Below are positions 32,936 to 46,756 of a stretch of 64,000 nt of DNA, piece after piece. How positions within the stretch are numbered: the stretch's first letter is position 1; the number at the start of each line of letters is the position of its first letter. The translations under genes and the position numbers were made by a program. The notes below the pieces were generated by a model, which was given only the letters and a program-made list of their open reading frames with translations, was not told where the DNA came from and searched no databases. This DNA comes from Gremmenia infestans (Eukaryota > Ascomycota > Leotiomycetes > Helotiales > Hamatocanthoscyphaceae). Location of the stretch: positions 806,001 to 870,000 of the forward strand of contig JAFEVB010000032.1 in NCBI GenBank assembly GCA_032629725.1. The letters run 5' to 3'.

Positions 32936-34393
32936 ACGCCTTAAAACATTTCCTGTCCGAACTTACAAATGCATGGCATGGGTCTTTACGGTGCGGAATT
33001 TGGCTGGTCGAGTAGCTATTCATAGATAGGCAAGCTCACGACGATTTCTGCAACTCGATGTCCATATGGCTTTGAATGCGTGACATTGAAGTGGGTTTCA
33101 TATTTCGAACGCCAGTGCATATTTATGGTTACAACTGTGATGTTGCAAGGGAGGCCGTTTATCATTTATCTCGCACCAGGCCGATGAAGTGATGACTATC
33201 CGAGATGTCCATCATCTATTTATCGAGCCTCTCCTTCCGTGGAGTGACGCCCACCCCCCAAGAAATAACCATATGTCTTAACTAATCAAATACGTCCATC
33301 CGCCCGCATACTCTAACCTGTCAAATTCGCTGCCTGACTTAACCACTAGGAGCTTCTCTCCCATCAGCCGTAATGCAAACCACGCAAGTACAGTACTATC
33401 TGTGTATCTTGCTATGCTACATTTCAAGTTATATACAAAGAAGGAAAAGATCTTCGCTTCGAGCTCCCTCGATACCATTTCTTAACTCTGGCTCGAGGGT
33501 ATTAATACTTACATACTTTGTCATAAAGCGCTTTCATTTAAGCTATACTACAATTGCTATATATGACATTAGTAGAAACAACCTACCTACTTATACTTCC
33601 AAGCAACGAGTGTAATGTATTAAATGCATCGTCATATCTGAAAACACCATTGCCTTATAATCACCCACTGTATTATATCCCAATACATCTATCCCCGTCT
33701 GTACCCCCGGCCCGTCCCCCTCTCTCACACCCACACGTACAGTAACTACAATAAGATCCCAACTCTTCAAATGTGACTCTGAGTCTTATACACTGAACAA
33801 GATTTGCTTATTCACAGCTTGATATACTCTGTATAGCTTGGGCCCCTGGGGCCTAGATCTTGACGAGTTTGCATTGTGGTTGATACATAGCAATCAAATT
33901 CCTAACAGCAGATAGGTTTCAAACAGCATGTACAGTAGCATTGACAGTAAATTCGACTTTGTGTTAATTATGAACGAACCTAGTTTTTCCCTGGGGAAAT
34001 TGTACCACGGTCTGCTGTGCTCCTCAATGGGTGCATGGCTTTTGCATTATTGTATATATTGATATGTGAACTCCCCCTGTGAAATGAATTTGACATAATT
34101 GCGTTGCATTCCTTGGAGGAGAAGGATCACAAGCAGGCTAGGTGATTTAAATAAGTATAGTTGATTTCCTCTACGTGGATTTTATATTGTGTAGAATTGT
34201 TTAATCCGAATCAGTCATTTCTATATGGGTGGCTATAATTCCTACTGTATAGTGTTCTACGGCCCCCGGCCCACAAAAGGACTGTCAGTTATAACCATTA
34301 GGCTCTTTATTGTGCATCGCTATCTATGCTGGACATGAAAAGCGACAATTACCTTATTCTCATCACCTTTAAAGGTCCCCACTACCTGGTACA
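32936..34393. other. Long AT-rich intergenic region
   Basis: This holds the 3' UTRs of RPP1 and the NAD+ synthetase gene. Frames are short and without domains; I see no gene. Confidence 0.4.
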
Positions 34394-37300
34394 TTATAAG
34401 GTGTGTGTCTTTCTTCTGTCAGTGTCCGCAACAACCTCGGCCCTCTCCCCCATCGCCTCCAACCTTCTCTCAATCTTCCTATACGCCCAATCCATCGACG
34501 GGTACAGGAACTGCCGCATATCATACCGGTTATCGTCAACTCCGTAGTTAACCGCATGCACGCTCGGTGTAAGGGTGGTCAGCTTGTGTCTGTTGATGCC
34601 GTAGTTGTAGAAGAAGAAACGGACTTTGGTATAGATATCTCTAGGGGAGAGCTTGTCGGACCCTGGAAGACGCGAGGTTAGTGACAGATATAGATATGGA
34701 CTAAAGGGAGGATACATTGGTGGAGGAGTTTGGACCACATGCCCCAGGGACCGAGGCGTTCGACTCGGCGTAAGGTGCCGTAGGTGGAGAGCTCGGCGTA
34801 GGTTACGCCCATGTCAGTTTCTGTCGCAAGGTGGGTCAGTTTTATCTTTCGGAGAAGCTTGCGGGTCGAATTACCGTCATCTTGGACGTATGCTTCTGTA
34901 ATGGGTAACAACTCTGCGGTTGGCGGTGCGGAGACAAAAGACTTGAGCAGCGGCATGTCGAATGAACCATCAGCCCATAAAATGAACCGCTTCAAGCTGC
35001 AGATGAAGTAATGTCAGCCAATTCGTGTAGAGGAACTCAGAAATCAAAATCGCTGAACAAGCTCTTGGGGTAAACTTACTCGATCTTAGATATTCCACCA
35101 ATTGGATTAATGTCCGCTGAACTACAATCGTACTCTCCTTGATGTCAGTTCCAATAAATAGCAGATGCTCAGTTAACCTACTAGTCAGATATCCCCTACA
35201 TAGCTGTTAGCAAAGGCTGGCAAAAGCAAGGAATAGTTGTACCGGAGTGATTCGTCAACATTGGCAGACCCCAACACAAGGAGTGAACCAGGATTTGAAT
35301 TCTCGGGGTTCTTCGCATTTCGTTGTCGAACAGTTGGAAGGAGTTGTCTAAATAGTACGTAAGTATTGAGCTCACTGGCATAATGAGGAGAAAGGGCTTG
35401 ATCAGATATTCTCTTCCAATCAAAGATTTCTACGGGGCTACACTTACGCCAGAAGATATGCCATGACCATGCGTAAACGTGCCTAAATCATATCAGTATC
35501 GAGGGGATAGCAAGTAAGCAAGGTATGTATGTACCTGGATGTTTTGCCTGTGGTTGAAGAGTAAGCATCAACAATTTACATAGCCAACGGCTATCAATGA
35601 CGAGGTTTACTTACAATGCTAAGTTGGTCTGTCCATGATTTAAAAATTAGCATGGGCAAATATTAGGCAGTAAGAAGGAGCATTGATATTCATTAGGAAA
35701 AAAAGCTATTTAGCATTGCCAGGCCAGAAAATGAGCGCTTACCGCTGGAGTGCCACCATACATGGAGTATTTTGGCACAAATGTCGTGACAGTAGTGAAC
35801 AGCGTCACTAAAGCGTGATAGACAGTATCAATGTCCTTGTTGGCAGTCAGGATATTGCGTTAATCAAGGTCTGGGGAACCCTAAACTCACTAAATCGATA
35901 TGATAAGAACCAATAGTAGCGGCCAAATCTGCTGCGCGCTTCCGCGTATCCGGACTCGAATTCTCTTTCATTCCCATATACCTAATGTTCATCAGCATAA
36001 TTAAGACTGCTGCGGGGTAGCTCATACGTAGTGTGGAACATGCGAGTCGCAATATCTTGCGGGCACGTTGGGCGCCATGTACTTGTCGACGGTTCACCAC
36101 ATACTCTGAGCATATCGGAGATGGCTTGAGGATCCTTATCTTCGGTAACAGCTTTGAAGACGAGTCGTGTCATTTGGTGGACAATCAAGGCTGTGGCACA
36201 GCTGTCGACGCCTCCAGAGAGGGGTAGGAAGAACTGAACATTTTAGTATATTAATTTTGATTTGGATGAATATGAGCTTACACCTGCTTGACGTGATCGC
36301 CGCAAGAAATCCCACATCCTTTTCGAAAAGTTAGTATACTTTTTTCCCCTGGAAGAACTGAGCGGAACAATGGTATCTTTAATATGACTCCCGAAAGGAC
36401 ATCCTTGCAGGCAGGAAAGTTGAAGATCCGAGTGAACTTACCAACAGGCTACATTTGTTAGCTTATGTTCCTAGAAGTCCGATTTGGAGAACTCACCCGG
36501 ACCAAGACTAATCTCTTCTTCTGGTAGGTGATATTTCACCTCAATTTCTTGAGTGGGCGCGATGGAAGGATCCACGTCTTCGGCATCATCAGATAAAGAA
36601 ATTTCCACCTCGATACTGTATCTCCAGGTCAGCATTGCTTCCATATCTCGTCTAACTCTTAAGGCGAAACTTACCGCTCAAACGAAGGTTGATTAATGGC
36701 CTGCATGTTACGAGATTTGAAGTTCCTATACGTCCTCACTTCCTCCAAGTCCACAGTGGCAGTGACAACCTAGTCAGAGGTTAGTTCAAAAGAAAGCCTG
36801 CATCGCTCACAGATTTGTTCTTACTTCGACCTGGTGAAGTGAGAATTGACTTCCTTGTGCAACAATCTTTCCATTGACGACTATCATCGCGCAGCCATCA
36901 CTAAATCGCGAAATTAGCACATTTCACTAGTGAAATTCATGGGCTAAGATCAGTGGAGAAGGGAGAATATTTTCCAAGTACATATAAAGAGGGTACAAAC
37001 TAGTACATCCGCTCTCCATCGCAGCCTATCTGGTTGGCAAACAAGTATATACCGCCAGCTTTGGTTGTTGCGCCACGAATGAGCTCAACACGAGTGTGTA
37101 ACTTTCGTAACTAGAAGAAGGCATTAGGAAATTGGTGTTTGTCGGGACGTGGAGACGAACCTCCCAATGAGAACCAGAGGAATTACTCAGAATCTCGACA
37201 CCATCAAGCCCATAGTTAATTCCAGGACTGAAAGGTTAGCTCAAGATCAAGGTTGGGGGTCTTAGAGGCGTACTTGTGTGGAGTCCAGAGCTCTTCACAG

Positions 37301-38110
37301 GTTTCGGTACCTAAACACGTATCGCGGGTACTGATTACTGCGTCCCCAATTCGGCACTTCCTCTGTCCATGAAGCTTCTCGATCATTCGCGGAAGATAGA
37401 AATCCTCGACAATTCTTGAACCTGCCGGATTCAGTCAGTAAGAGGGAGTTTTCCGCAATCTGCTGCAGGAATGTCACCTTTCCATGGTACGAAGCTGTCA
37501 GTCATCGCATTAGCATGTGCATTATATTCACTTCTCGCAAGGGGGCTCTTACTATCTGGCTTCGTAGTAATTGCTGTCATTAGCGAGAGACATCTTGGGT
37601 CTGATGAGCAAGATCCGGCCATTATAAACAATGCAACGGCAATTGTAGACAACATCACGGTGGCGGACTGGGAGACCGATATCAAGCAGAATATCTTGGC
37701 AATCGGGGTGGACAATGATCTCGGCCAAGGATTCCCAGGTATGCAACAGGGTATCTGACTCGAGGAAGTGATCAAGGCCTAAGTGGTAGAAATGTCAGAA
37801 GGGAAGAAGTGCTTCAGAAAATGTAGCCTCACATCCATAACCCGTAATCTCTAATTCAGGTCCAATTCTCAAGGAGGCACCTTTCGCCTTGGCCTGACGA
37901 ATAGACTCAATGATATTTTTCTGGTTACCAATGAAATCCATTGCCCATTGGTTGAGCGAACTATAAAAGTTAGCTGCAAACCCCGCCAAAGACCCTAAGA
38001 AAATGACTGAGAAATGGAGAAGTGGAGATGTTTTATTGAATACGGCTGGGGTCTTTGAGAGGATGAATGTCTGCAGCATACCATGTCGCAAGGGTGGTCA
38101 AATGCCCCAT
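34394..38110 (-). CDS. QNS1: Glutamine-dependent NAD+ synthetase
   Basis: The protein starts MGHLTTLATC at 38110 and continues, after the first intron, as SLNQWAMDFIGNQ. It has an N-terminal nitrilase-type glutaminase (Glu in GPELEITGYG, Lys in LLIRPKM, Cys in ETCEELWTP) and a C-terminal synthetase with the ATP PP-loop LPLSGGVDSCATA. It makes NAD+ from deamido-NAD+, ATP and glutamine. The end (NRYDMRQFLYPSMDWAYRK) is complete and all family blocks are present. The gene is broken by more than twenty introns. Exons read include 37960-37833, 37778-37553, 37494-37478, 37421-37274, 37110-37001, 36615-36497, 36448-36442, 36233-36028, 35835-35743, 35628-35615, 35547-35535, 35347-35243 and 35195-35182. 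Five are 7-17 bases long. Confidence 0.93.
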
Positions 38111-41008
38111 GATGGAAGTGAAATCTGTGGTTCTTTTTAGAACTATAAAAGTTAGTAAAGTTATTTTCAGGCATAGGCAGTTGTATATGATTCACTTTTG
38201 AATAATTGGGATCTTGTTGTACTTATATGTGTGTGTGTGACAGAGAGGAGTTGTTGGAAGTCAAACGAAGATACATCGGGAAAATATTAAGCGGGTGAGG
38301 AGTGGGAGTGGAGTCAAGGTTAGTTGCTCGGGCGTCACACTAGTACTCCAGTACAAATCATGTGATCACAGAATGCAATTTTAATTTTGAGTTTGGGGTC
38401 CTATTGTCTTGATATTTTTACATTCAAGTATAATGGATATCCTATACTACGCAGCCTGAAACCAGCTAAGTAATCTGGGTGTTTTTTTACTACATCCTAA
38501 CCGGAGAATAGTACTACGACGCCTTGCATTTTCTCTTTCATGTTGCAGCGGAAATGATAGCAAACCCAGGATTATTCATATCATATAGCTAGCACATGTA
38601 TATTTGCCGAGTTTCCAACATTTGAGAAAGAAGATAATTTTGCTTATAGCAATAGGACCTGGTCATGAAAGTCGCTACTAGTATTTAATATCGGCCTTTC
38701 TCTACTCTTAAATCTCGTGTGGAAAACCACGAAGTAGTAGCAGGCCTGAGATTATCGATCCCATGCCAATATCGAGTTAGCTTTTAGCCGTAGATGCAGT
38801 GCATGATGGTAAGTCGTCTTATTAACTCATTCAGTCATCTACTTGCTTGGATTGCTTTGGCATTACAGTGTCAGTCGTTTCCTTTCTTTGCTGTCAATAA
38901 ACATTCTGCTGTCACGAAACGACCGTAGATGCTGGAATACGAGGATTATTGGATTGGATTGTTGAGGATGTGTAGGAGGGAGTAATACGACTACACTGCT
39001 TGGGACATCGATGCAAATCTTTTGAATTGGTCCAAGTACTGGAGCGCCCAGCTCCATCCTAATGTGATCGATGAAGCGAATTTCTGTTTTGGGGGCGGAA
39101 AGAACTGTAGGCCTAGAGATATTTATATATCATTCTCTAACGGGCTCGAGTAAATGTGTCGTGCTGAGACAAAACAACTTGAAAGAGCAAAATAGTCCAG
39201 AAGTTCACGGGAGGTAGTAAGACTATTTATAGGCAGAGAAATTAACACCGAGGACCTGCTCTGAGTGTTTCTTCTACGACCTAAATGTCTATTCCACGAC
39301 CGGAAGACAATCTTACTGTATATATCGATTTGCTGGACTTTGAGGACCAGAACCAAAAGATCTTCCAAACGCATTAAAGATTCACCAAAGGAATATTCTT
39401 CTATTTGCTGGCTTTGTATCTTCTGCAAAGTTGTATATATAGATGCAAAATAGTATCTGGATTAGAGGGGAAATCGAGGAAAGAGCAAGTCGACAAGTAG
39501 CAGGAAGGCGAAGCACCTCTTTAGGATATCATCTTGTAATCCCAAGCACCTGCGAGCAATTTGTTGGGTAGTGGACTTCCTTTTCGTATAGGTATCCCTG
39601 GACATCAAGGAAGCCAAACACCGAACCATCAATTCAGCTTGCAGCAAAGCAGAAACTGAAGCATATTGAAATGAGATCATGACTCGAAAATATCAAACCC
39701 CCGCCGCCTACCCCCGATGCATCAGACAGCATGTAAAAGCCAATAATATCACGTGATGACTATTGAGACAAATTTGTACTCCGAAACATTGCAACTCGCA
39801 GCACTCACTTGGAGAGACAAACAGAAACAAGATGTTTCTCCCAATACTCTGTAATAAGCATAACAAAACGTCTCAAAGACACAAGTCACACCGCTTCTCA
39901 ATCATCCCCCTCATCTCCCATGGCAACGAAAATGAGGACGGCGCTTGGGCCAAACGTGGTGGGGTTTGGTGCCCGTTCCCGTTCTATCTGGTGCCATGTA
40001 CCGTAAATAAAACTCGAGTACCGTATCAAACAGATTAGACGCTTCTGATTCGAGTCTTGGTGCAACTGCAACGAAAGTCTGGATAGATGCCCTCGTTTGT
40101 TACGTGATGACAGGTTTCGCATTTTAAATATGCAAATGCAGGTGCAGGTGCAGGTTGCAGGAGTGCACTGTACTCCGTCCGTACAGGAAAGCTGAGAGCT
40201 GCATCGAGCCGCAGTCGAGGTCAGACTTTGACCAGCTTATTGGCTGAAGAGCTTCCCCAAGTGGCGAATACCTATCACGGACACTGCCACATGTGTTCGT
40301 AGGAATAGGTAGGGTAGGGTAAGAGGAGGGAAATGTAAATAGCGGCACTTATTATAAAGCTGTTTAATGTGCAACGTGTTCTGGAAATCAAGAATCGGTG
40401 CCCAATATAGGCTCAGCTACTTCGTAACTTCGTAATGTAACACATATCCATCCGTTTGCCTGAATATATATAAAAGAGTTGCTCTAAATACTTCACGTAC
40501 GATTTTAGGTGGGCGGCCCGCTTATAGGCAAATGCGCTAAACTTGACTGCGGGATAATCTACCTAATTCTGATTTGCTGCTCTTTTGCAAAGTAAACAAT
40601 ATGCGCTGGCACACCTCGTCCTTGCCCACCAGAACCAACCTCCATAATAAAACTGAAGCTTATCAGAGCTGTTATTATTGACATTCAACTCACCCTGCGA
40701 CCGACACCCATATCGATTCCGATTTCGAACCAGCCCAATCCCAGCAGTTCGGTCGCTGCGTGCTTATTCTTGTCTTCCCTTTTTAATTCTTTTTGCGCTG
40801 CGCTGCTGCTCCCCCTCCCCTGCAGGCTCGGCGAATCCCAGTACCTGTCTTTCCTTCCTTCGGTGTCTTGTCTCGCCTTGTCTTGCCCTCGAATCCCACC
40901 AGCCTCCCCTCTTGTACAATACGGTACGGCCACAGCAACGGACACGAGCCGGCATATCATCCCTGATGCATCTTTAAACGCAGTCCCTTTCACTCTCGAA
41001 TTGTCACA
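38111..41008. other. Long intergenic region
   Basis: Nearly 3 kb without a convincing gene. Minus-strand frames at 38863-39057, 39123-39428 and 39462-39680 have coding-like stretches but no splice sites linking them and no domain. The last ~300 bases, CT-rich, are the leader of the large gene. Confidence 0.35.
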
Positions 41009-44000
41009 ATGGGTATCGAGGGACGCAAAGCTCCCCCATTGCCTGCCCCCACCGAGACTGATACCACCACCGGAACAAGTGACTTTGGGTCTCGAGTTAC
41101 CACAAACACAGTAAAGAGCGACTTCACTCTGCCAGAGGACGGTAGTCCCATCACAGTATCTACACGGCGCAAGAAGGGTTCTAAAGACGGCCCAGGCCAC
41201 CTCTCCACGAAGTCGCAGACATCACTACTCATCGAATATTTCGAGGGTGGGAAGGACGGCAAAAGCGAGTCTCGACGTCCATCTGTAAGAGTAAAGGTTA
41301 CGCCATCCAAAGGCAAAGGCCGATCAGCAAACGACCACATACAAATCACCGAGCAGAAAGGCTCTCGAAAGCCGTCTTATACTCAACGAATCCCGCTCAC
41401 CCCCGCGAAAAGCGATAGAAATCTGGATGGAGAAGGCGATGATAACAGCACGAATTCGTACCGATCAGCCACCGAGGAATCTAACGTCACATCTCGAGGA
41501 GGAGGTCCAATTGAGGTGGAAATTATGTCTAGAAGACATGGAAGCCCTCTGATACCTACCGGCGAGAGCAGTACCTCGAAATATGTCCAACATAATGCTT
41601 CTGATATCTCTTCGATGCCTACAGACAGTTTTCTGGATGGCCCAACACGGTCGCCCGAACGTAAGCGTAGTCGCAGTTTATCAAGAGGAGAAGCCTTGGC
41701 TGCGGGCGCTGCCACAGGCTTAGTTGCAGGCGCAGTGGCAGACAAATTAAAGACACCTACGCGCCGAAGGAGTCGAAGTCTCAGCCGGGAACGAATAGTG
41801 GCCCAAAAAGCAGTGGAGAAGGTTCGGGGCGAGAAGTCAGAACGCCGGCGCAAGCATAGGAGCAGGAGTCGGAGTGTGAGCGGTGAACATTTAGAAACTG
41901 TCAAGTCACCGGAACGTCGACGGCGATCAAGTCGAAGCCATCATGAGGATTCTATGCTTACTGGTGGAACTGGTGGAGAATCGAGTCTCCTAAGTTCTCA
42001 CTTCAGCGGCAAATCAGGCGATGCATATTCATTCAGGTCTGGTACCTCGAAGTCATCGATCAATAACCCGAAACTCCTCGAGACAGTCGAGGATGCAATT
42101 CGGAGATTGATTTTGCCTGAATTGACGGCTTTGAAAAGAGAGCACAGCAAGCACACATCCCGTGATAGAAGCCGCAGAGGATCCATCACATCTGGAAGCG
42201 GGGTCTCGAGAGAATCAAGAGAGGACAGCTCTAATTCGAGACGAGTATCAGGAAGCGGCACGGATGTCTCGAACAAGCCGAAAGTAACTCTTAATGATAC
42301 AGAAGTCCTTTCTGGAAACTCTGTCAAAGGGCGCAAGGACAGGACTCTGGATCGCGTCAGGAACGAAGATTCTCCGAGAAGCTTTGAGCGCGGCTCTTCG
42401 GAAGAGACTGCTATTCAAGATGGAGACCAGGTGCGTAAGAAGCGAAGTAGTGATCGGAATCGTGGAATCGAAGCTGCGGCTCTGGGGGCTGGAATTGGTT
42501 TAACTGCCGCAGCGCTTCACAAGCATCAATCGCAAGATTCACTGGAAGAAAAGAAGGAGCGTAGACGACGGAGGACTAAGAGTCGTAGTCGAAGCGATAT
42601 CTTGGCCGAGAGTTATGAGGAACGGGAGGAAGTCGTGCCACCAATGCCCCTTTCCAGTGAAATCAATCCTTCAGAGATTACTCGGAGCTCTATTCTCTCA
42701 GCAGCGACAGAAAGACCGCATTCCGCAAGCGAGGAGCACCTGAAGACCCCAATTCGAGAAGTACCTCGAGGTTTTGTATCGCCAAAGTCACCATCTCGAA
42801 CACCTACACGGACACCTGTTGCTTTACAGCAAGGTCTAGGAACTCAACATTCAAACTTCTCACGTGGAAATTTGAGCCTTCATAGCCAAAACAGCGAGCA
42901 GCAGTTGCGTGGTCAGGAATACGAATTGGATGAGCACGGCCGAAAAATCCCCATGTATGAGCATGAAGACGAGCATGTGGAGCATGATTCTCACGGAGAA
43001 TCTCGCGCATTGGCGGCTGGATTAGCTGGCGCAGCAGCAGGGGCTGGTTTGGCAGCAATGCATCACCGAGATGATGACCATGAAGACTCGGAGCTCATGG
43101 AGGACGAAGATCATTATGGCTATCTCCAAAATACACAGGAAGTGCCTCCGCCTTTGCGTTATGTTCCTTACGGTCATGAAAGACGGGGCTTGAGTCCAAT
43201 TCAAAGTGTCTCTGGCTACACTGAAGGCGATCCTGAACCTCAACGGGATTCAAAATTCACTCAAAGCACGGCTTCATACTCCTCGTTGAACAAATCTACC
43301 CCTCACAAGTCTTCTGGAAGATCAACCAAATCATATGACTCTTTAGGCAATCAAAATCATCATGACTTCCCCGAAGTTCGACAAGGAGGCCTCACTGATT
43401 CCGAGCTCACCCAAGATGGAGAATACTGGGAGGAGCAACATCAAGAGAACGACCGAAATCGCCATCTGGATTCAGATAGCTATCGCAGCTCTGACCCGCG
43501 TATTGACTACAAACATATGACCAACTACACCGATGACAGTATGGATATGGACCGACTTTCGGCAGGCCAGAATGTTCGGGGCATCGCGCAAAATGCCGAA
43601 TACGTGCATACCCCACTTGGAGTCGAATCAGCAGTCGCTTCTCTTGTGAATGCCTCAGATCTCACCGGTGTATCTGCATCTGGATACTCTGGAAATAACA
43701 ACGGGCAGTATGATCGGAGAGGATCTTATGCATCTTACGACGACGGCTCCGAGAAACAGTTCACCAGCCGTGGAAATAGTCCAACGAAGCGGGATATGGG
43801 CTCCGATCGAGGTACTTCAAGTCAACGGAACAGCCCATCAAAATTTACAGAAGAGTATGAACTCGATGAGCACGGACGCAAAGTCGCCATGCCCAGATAC
43901 GGCAGTTCTCATACTGCTGAGAAGGCTGGGATAGCTGGCATCGCAGCTGGGGCCGCAGCTGCTGTTCTCAGAAATCGCAAAGAACAACAGACTGAGGCAG

Positions 44001-46756
44001 ATCAAATCAATTACGAGGATCGACAGGAACATACTGGTGCACCTTTGAACAAATCATTCAAGGAGCGTGCCCTGGAAGGACAGGGGCAGATGCCATCTCC
44101 ACGTCACAGCATCGATGCAGCAATGAGTGAAGCAGCCAGTCATGCTAGTCATGAGATGCAAATGGGAGCGAGTGGCCTTCCAGATATGAATTCTCCAATG
44201 CCGGAAATTGGTTACGGAGGTGACGCTTCAGACGTCGATACAAACCCGTCAATAATCAAGGGGCCGATTGGAGGCTCACAGGAGGGAACCAGAGATCATT
44301 GGCCAGGTCATGCAACCCCGCCTCAGAAAATTGGTACCCCAGTAAGAAGTCGGGGTAAAAGGTCCGATGCAAACCTGAAGGCTGCGGAAGCTGCTCTTGT
44401 TGGGGCAGCAGCCGTAGCTGGAGGTGCCGCTGCTCTCCAAGGCCACAGTAGAGAAAACAGCCATGATCATGAAGAAGAATGGGCCAGAACTTCTGGGGAC
44501 CGGAAGAGAGATACTCTCATCACAAATCCGTATGAAGGCACAAGTCCAATTGCTGCCCTTGGAGTTGACCCCAATCTCTTGCCGCATTCTGGCTACGGCG
44601 CAAATCAGGATTATGGTCCTCCAAAGATGGGCTACCCTACTGGAAGTCCAGGTGCATTGAAAGATGAAGGTTACATCTCATCTGCACCAAATGCACGTTC
44701 TGCCGGTGCCATTACTCCTGAACAACGTTTGAAGGGAGTTGGTTTCCTTGACGAAGAGATTGGAGGCGCAGCGGATGCTTTGGCTGGGGGCGATCCTTTC
44801 TATACCCCGAAGCATAACCGGCATCTCAGCGGCATGTCCCATGGCATGGGCTCGCCTATTTATGACAGTTCTACAGGAAATGGCATCGATCGAATTCAGT
44901 CGAAGGATATCGTTGCTCTTATGGACCATGTAAGATTATAATCTTTCTTCTCAAACATATTAATACTAACGAGTTCAGCTTACCGTCCGTGACGCTCAAC
45001 GAAGCGCCCGTGATACCGAGATTCTCGTGACTCTTGTCCGAGCTGCTGCTGAAATGCGAAACTCGTTCGAGGATGTGAAACGTTTACTAGCAAGTGCAGA
45101 AGATCAGATTATCAATGAAACTGAAGACAATACCGAGAGAATCGTTCAAAAGGCGATCAACGGTCCCAGACCTTTGCCCCAAAGTGCCAACCGTTCGATA
45201 CGACAAGGTTCTCAGGACGACCCGTACGATGACATTCCCACCAAGAAGCAGAATGTATTCAAAAGAGCGCTGAAGGGATTGGGCATGAAAAGTGCCAATG
45301 ATCTTGGTAGGATTGAAGATATGCTAGTCCAACTGCTAGGAGAGGTAGAAGGGTTAAAAGCTGCCCAGGGTCTTAAGTCAATGAATGCCGGAGAGTCATT
45401 CAGCGACTTGCATCAAGAAGGCAACTATGAGAACGATCGTGGTTATGAACCAGAGGGCAATGCTGGAACGTCTACTGCAAGCCATGCTAGCCAATCTGGC
45501 CATCTTTCTCTTCCGTTGTCACGGGGACCAAGTGTAGCCAGGGGGTTTGACGCTCGAAAATTCTCGGATCATCGTATCAGTACTGTACCTGAAGGTGATG
45601 AGGAAGAACTCGAACATCACGAGCAGACAGTCCTTGATAATCAGTTCGAGAACAATGAGCAGCTGCTGACGCCTACCCGGGAGTTCACCCGTGGAGGGTC
45701 TGCTCCTCTTGGAACGCCGCCTCAGCAAAATATTGCGCCTGCCTCTCTTAGCAACGAGAACACGCCGAGAACTGAGAAGAGCAAGAAGCACAAGTCAAGT
45801 AGCTCTTCTGGTTGGATTCCAAAGATCTCTCGTTGGTCTGAAACAACCGCCTCGACTGTCCTTCGTGGATTCAGAAGCAGCGGACAAAGCAGTGGCAGAA
45901 AAGGCGACGATCAGTTCGCAGAACCTGCATCGCGATCTGGCTCCGACCTTGGTAACTATACCGAGCACGACCCTTACGGCGAAGACAAGCTCCACTCAGG
46001 CTTTTCCCAGGATCAACTCGAACAATACAACTCCAACGAGAACTCCCCACCCATGCCATCGTTACTACCCCCAGAAGACCCCAAATACAAAGCCCACCGC
46101 AACTCCTTGAACCTCCAGCACCCGCAACCCCGTCCTGGCCCAACACATCGCTACCAAACGGCCCTCGAGTCCCAAGCTCACGACTTCGACTCCCCCGTGT
46201 CCCCAAAATCCCTCGACTGGGGCTCAAACACATCTCTCAACCGCCTCCCGCAGCAGTCCAACCGCTACAGCAATGGCACGAACAATACCGGTCGCATGTC
46301 TCCCATTTCCGACGGCCGGTATTCAAACCCTAGTCAAGCGACATCGAATCAAGCCCCTGCTCCTGCTCGTCCGCCAAAGGAACCCCTGACATCGGCACCA
46401 GACATACCGCCTAAAGTCCGGACAGGGAAGCTGCAAAAACCCAGTCCGCTCAGTAACGAGCATTTGCAGGCAGATGACTATGAGCCAGGTGGAAGTCCTA
46501 GATCAGCGGCGAGAAAATTGTCTGGTCAGCTAGGTGGTGTTCCGGCGCGAAAGCCGACTGGGCCAAGGAGTATGAGTAGTGCTTCTAAGAGTGGTGATTT
46601 GGGGAGAGATGATACTGTTGTGATTAGGAGAAATAAGAATAGAGGTATATTTTTACCCATTCCTTTTGATGTTGGGACGGGATAGGATCTAACAGAAAAA
46701 CAGATACATTCGGCACAGTCGCTAGTAATCAAAGCGAGGAGTCTGAAACTTTTTAA
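41009..46756 (+). CDS. Very large disordered protein with Ala/Gly segments, function unknown
   Basis: Exons 41009-44929, 44979-46644 and 46704-46756 give 1,879 residues. The N-terminal third is rich in RS/SR dipeptides (RKRSRSLSRGEAL, RRRSRSLSRERIV). Five short Ala/Gly hydrophobic segments are spread along the protein: ALAAGAATGLVAGAVADKL, GIEAAALGAGIGLTAAAL, ALAAGLAGAAAGAGLAAM, AGIAGIAAGAAAAVL and EAALVGAAAVAGGAAAL. The motif YELDEHGRK occurs twice (about residues 638 and 950). After the first intron a helical region (DTEILVTLVRAAAEMRNSFE, IEDMLVQLLGEVEGLKAA) looks best conserved. Large disordered fungal proteins of this style include septal-pore and Woronin-body tethers; whether this is one is not shown. 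It has no enzyme motif or signal peptide. Confidence 0.8.

Noticed and set aside
39123..39680. Two minus-strand frames that might form one gene
   Set aside because: No donor/acceptor pair joins them and no domain is recognised.
43407..44587. Several antisense frames within the large gene
   Set aside because: They are short, overlap a 1,307-codon open exon, and lack any support.
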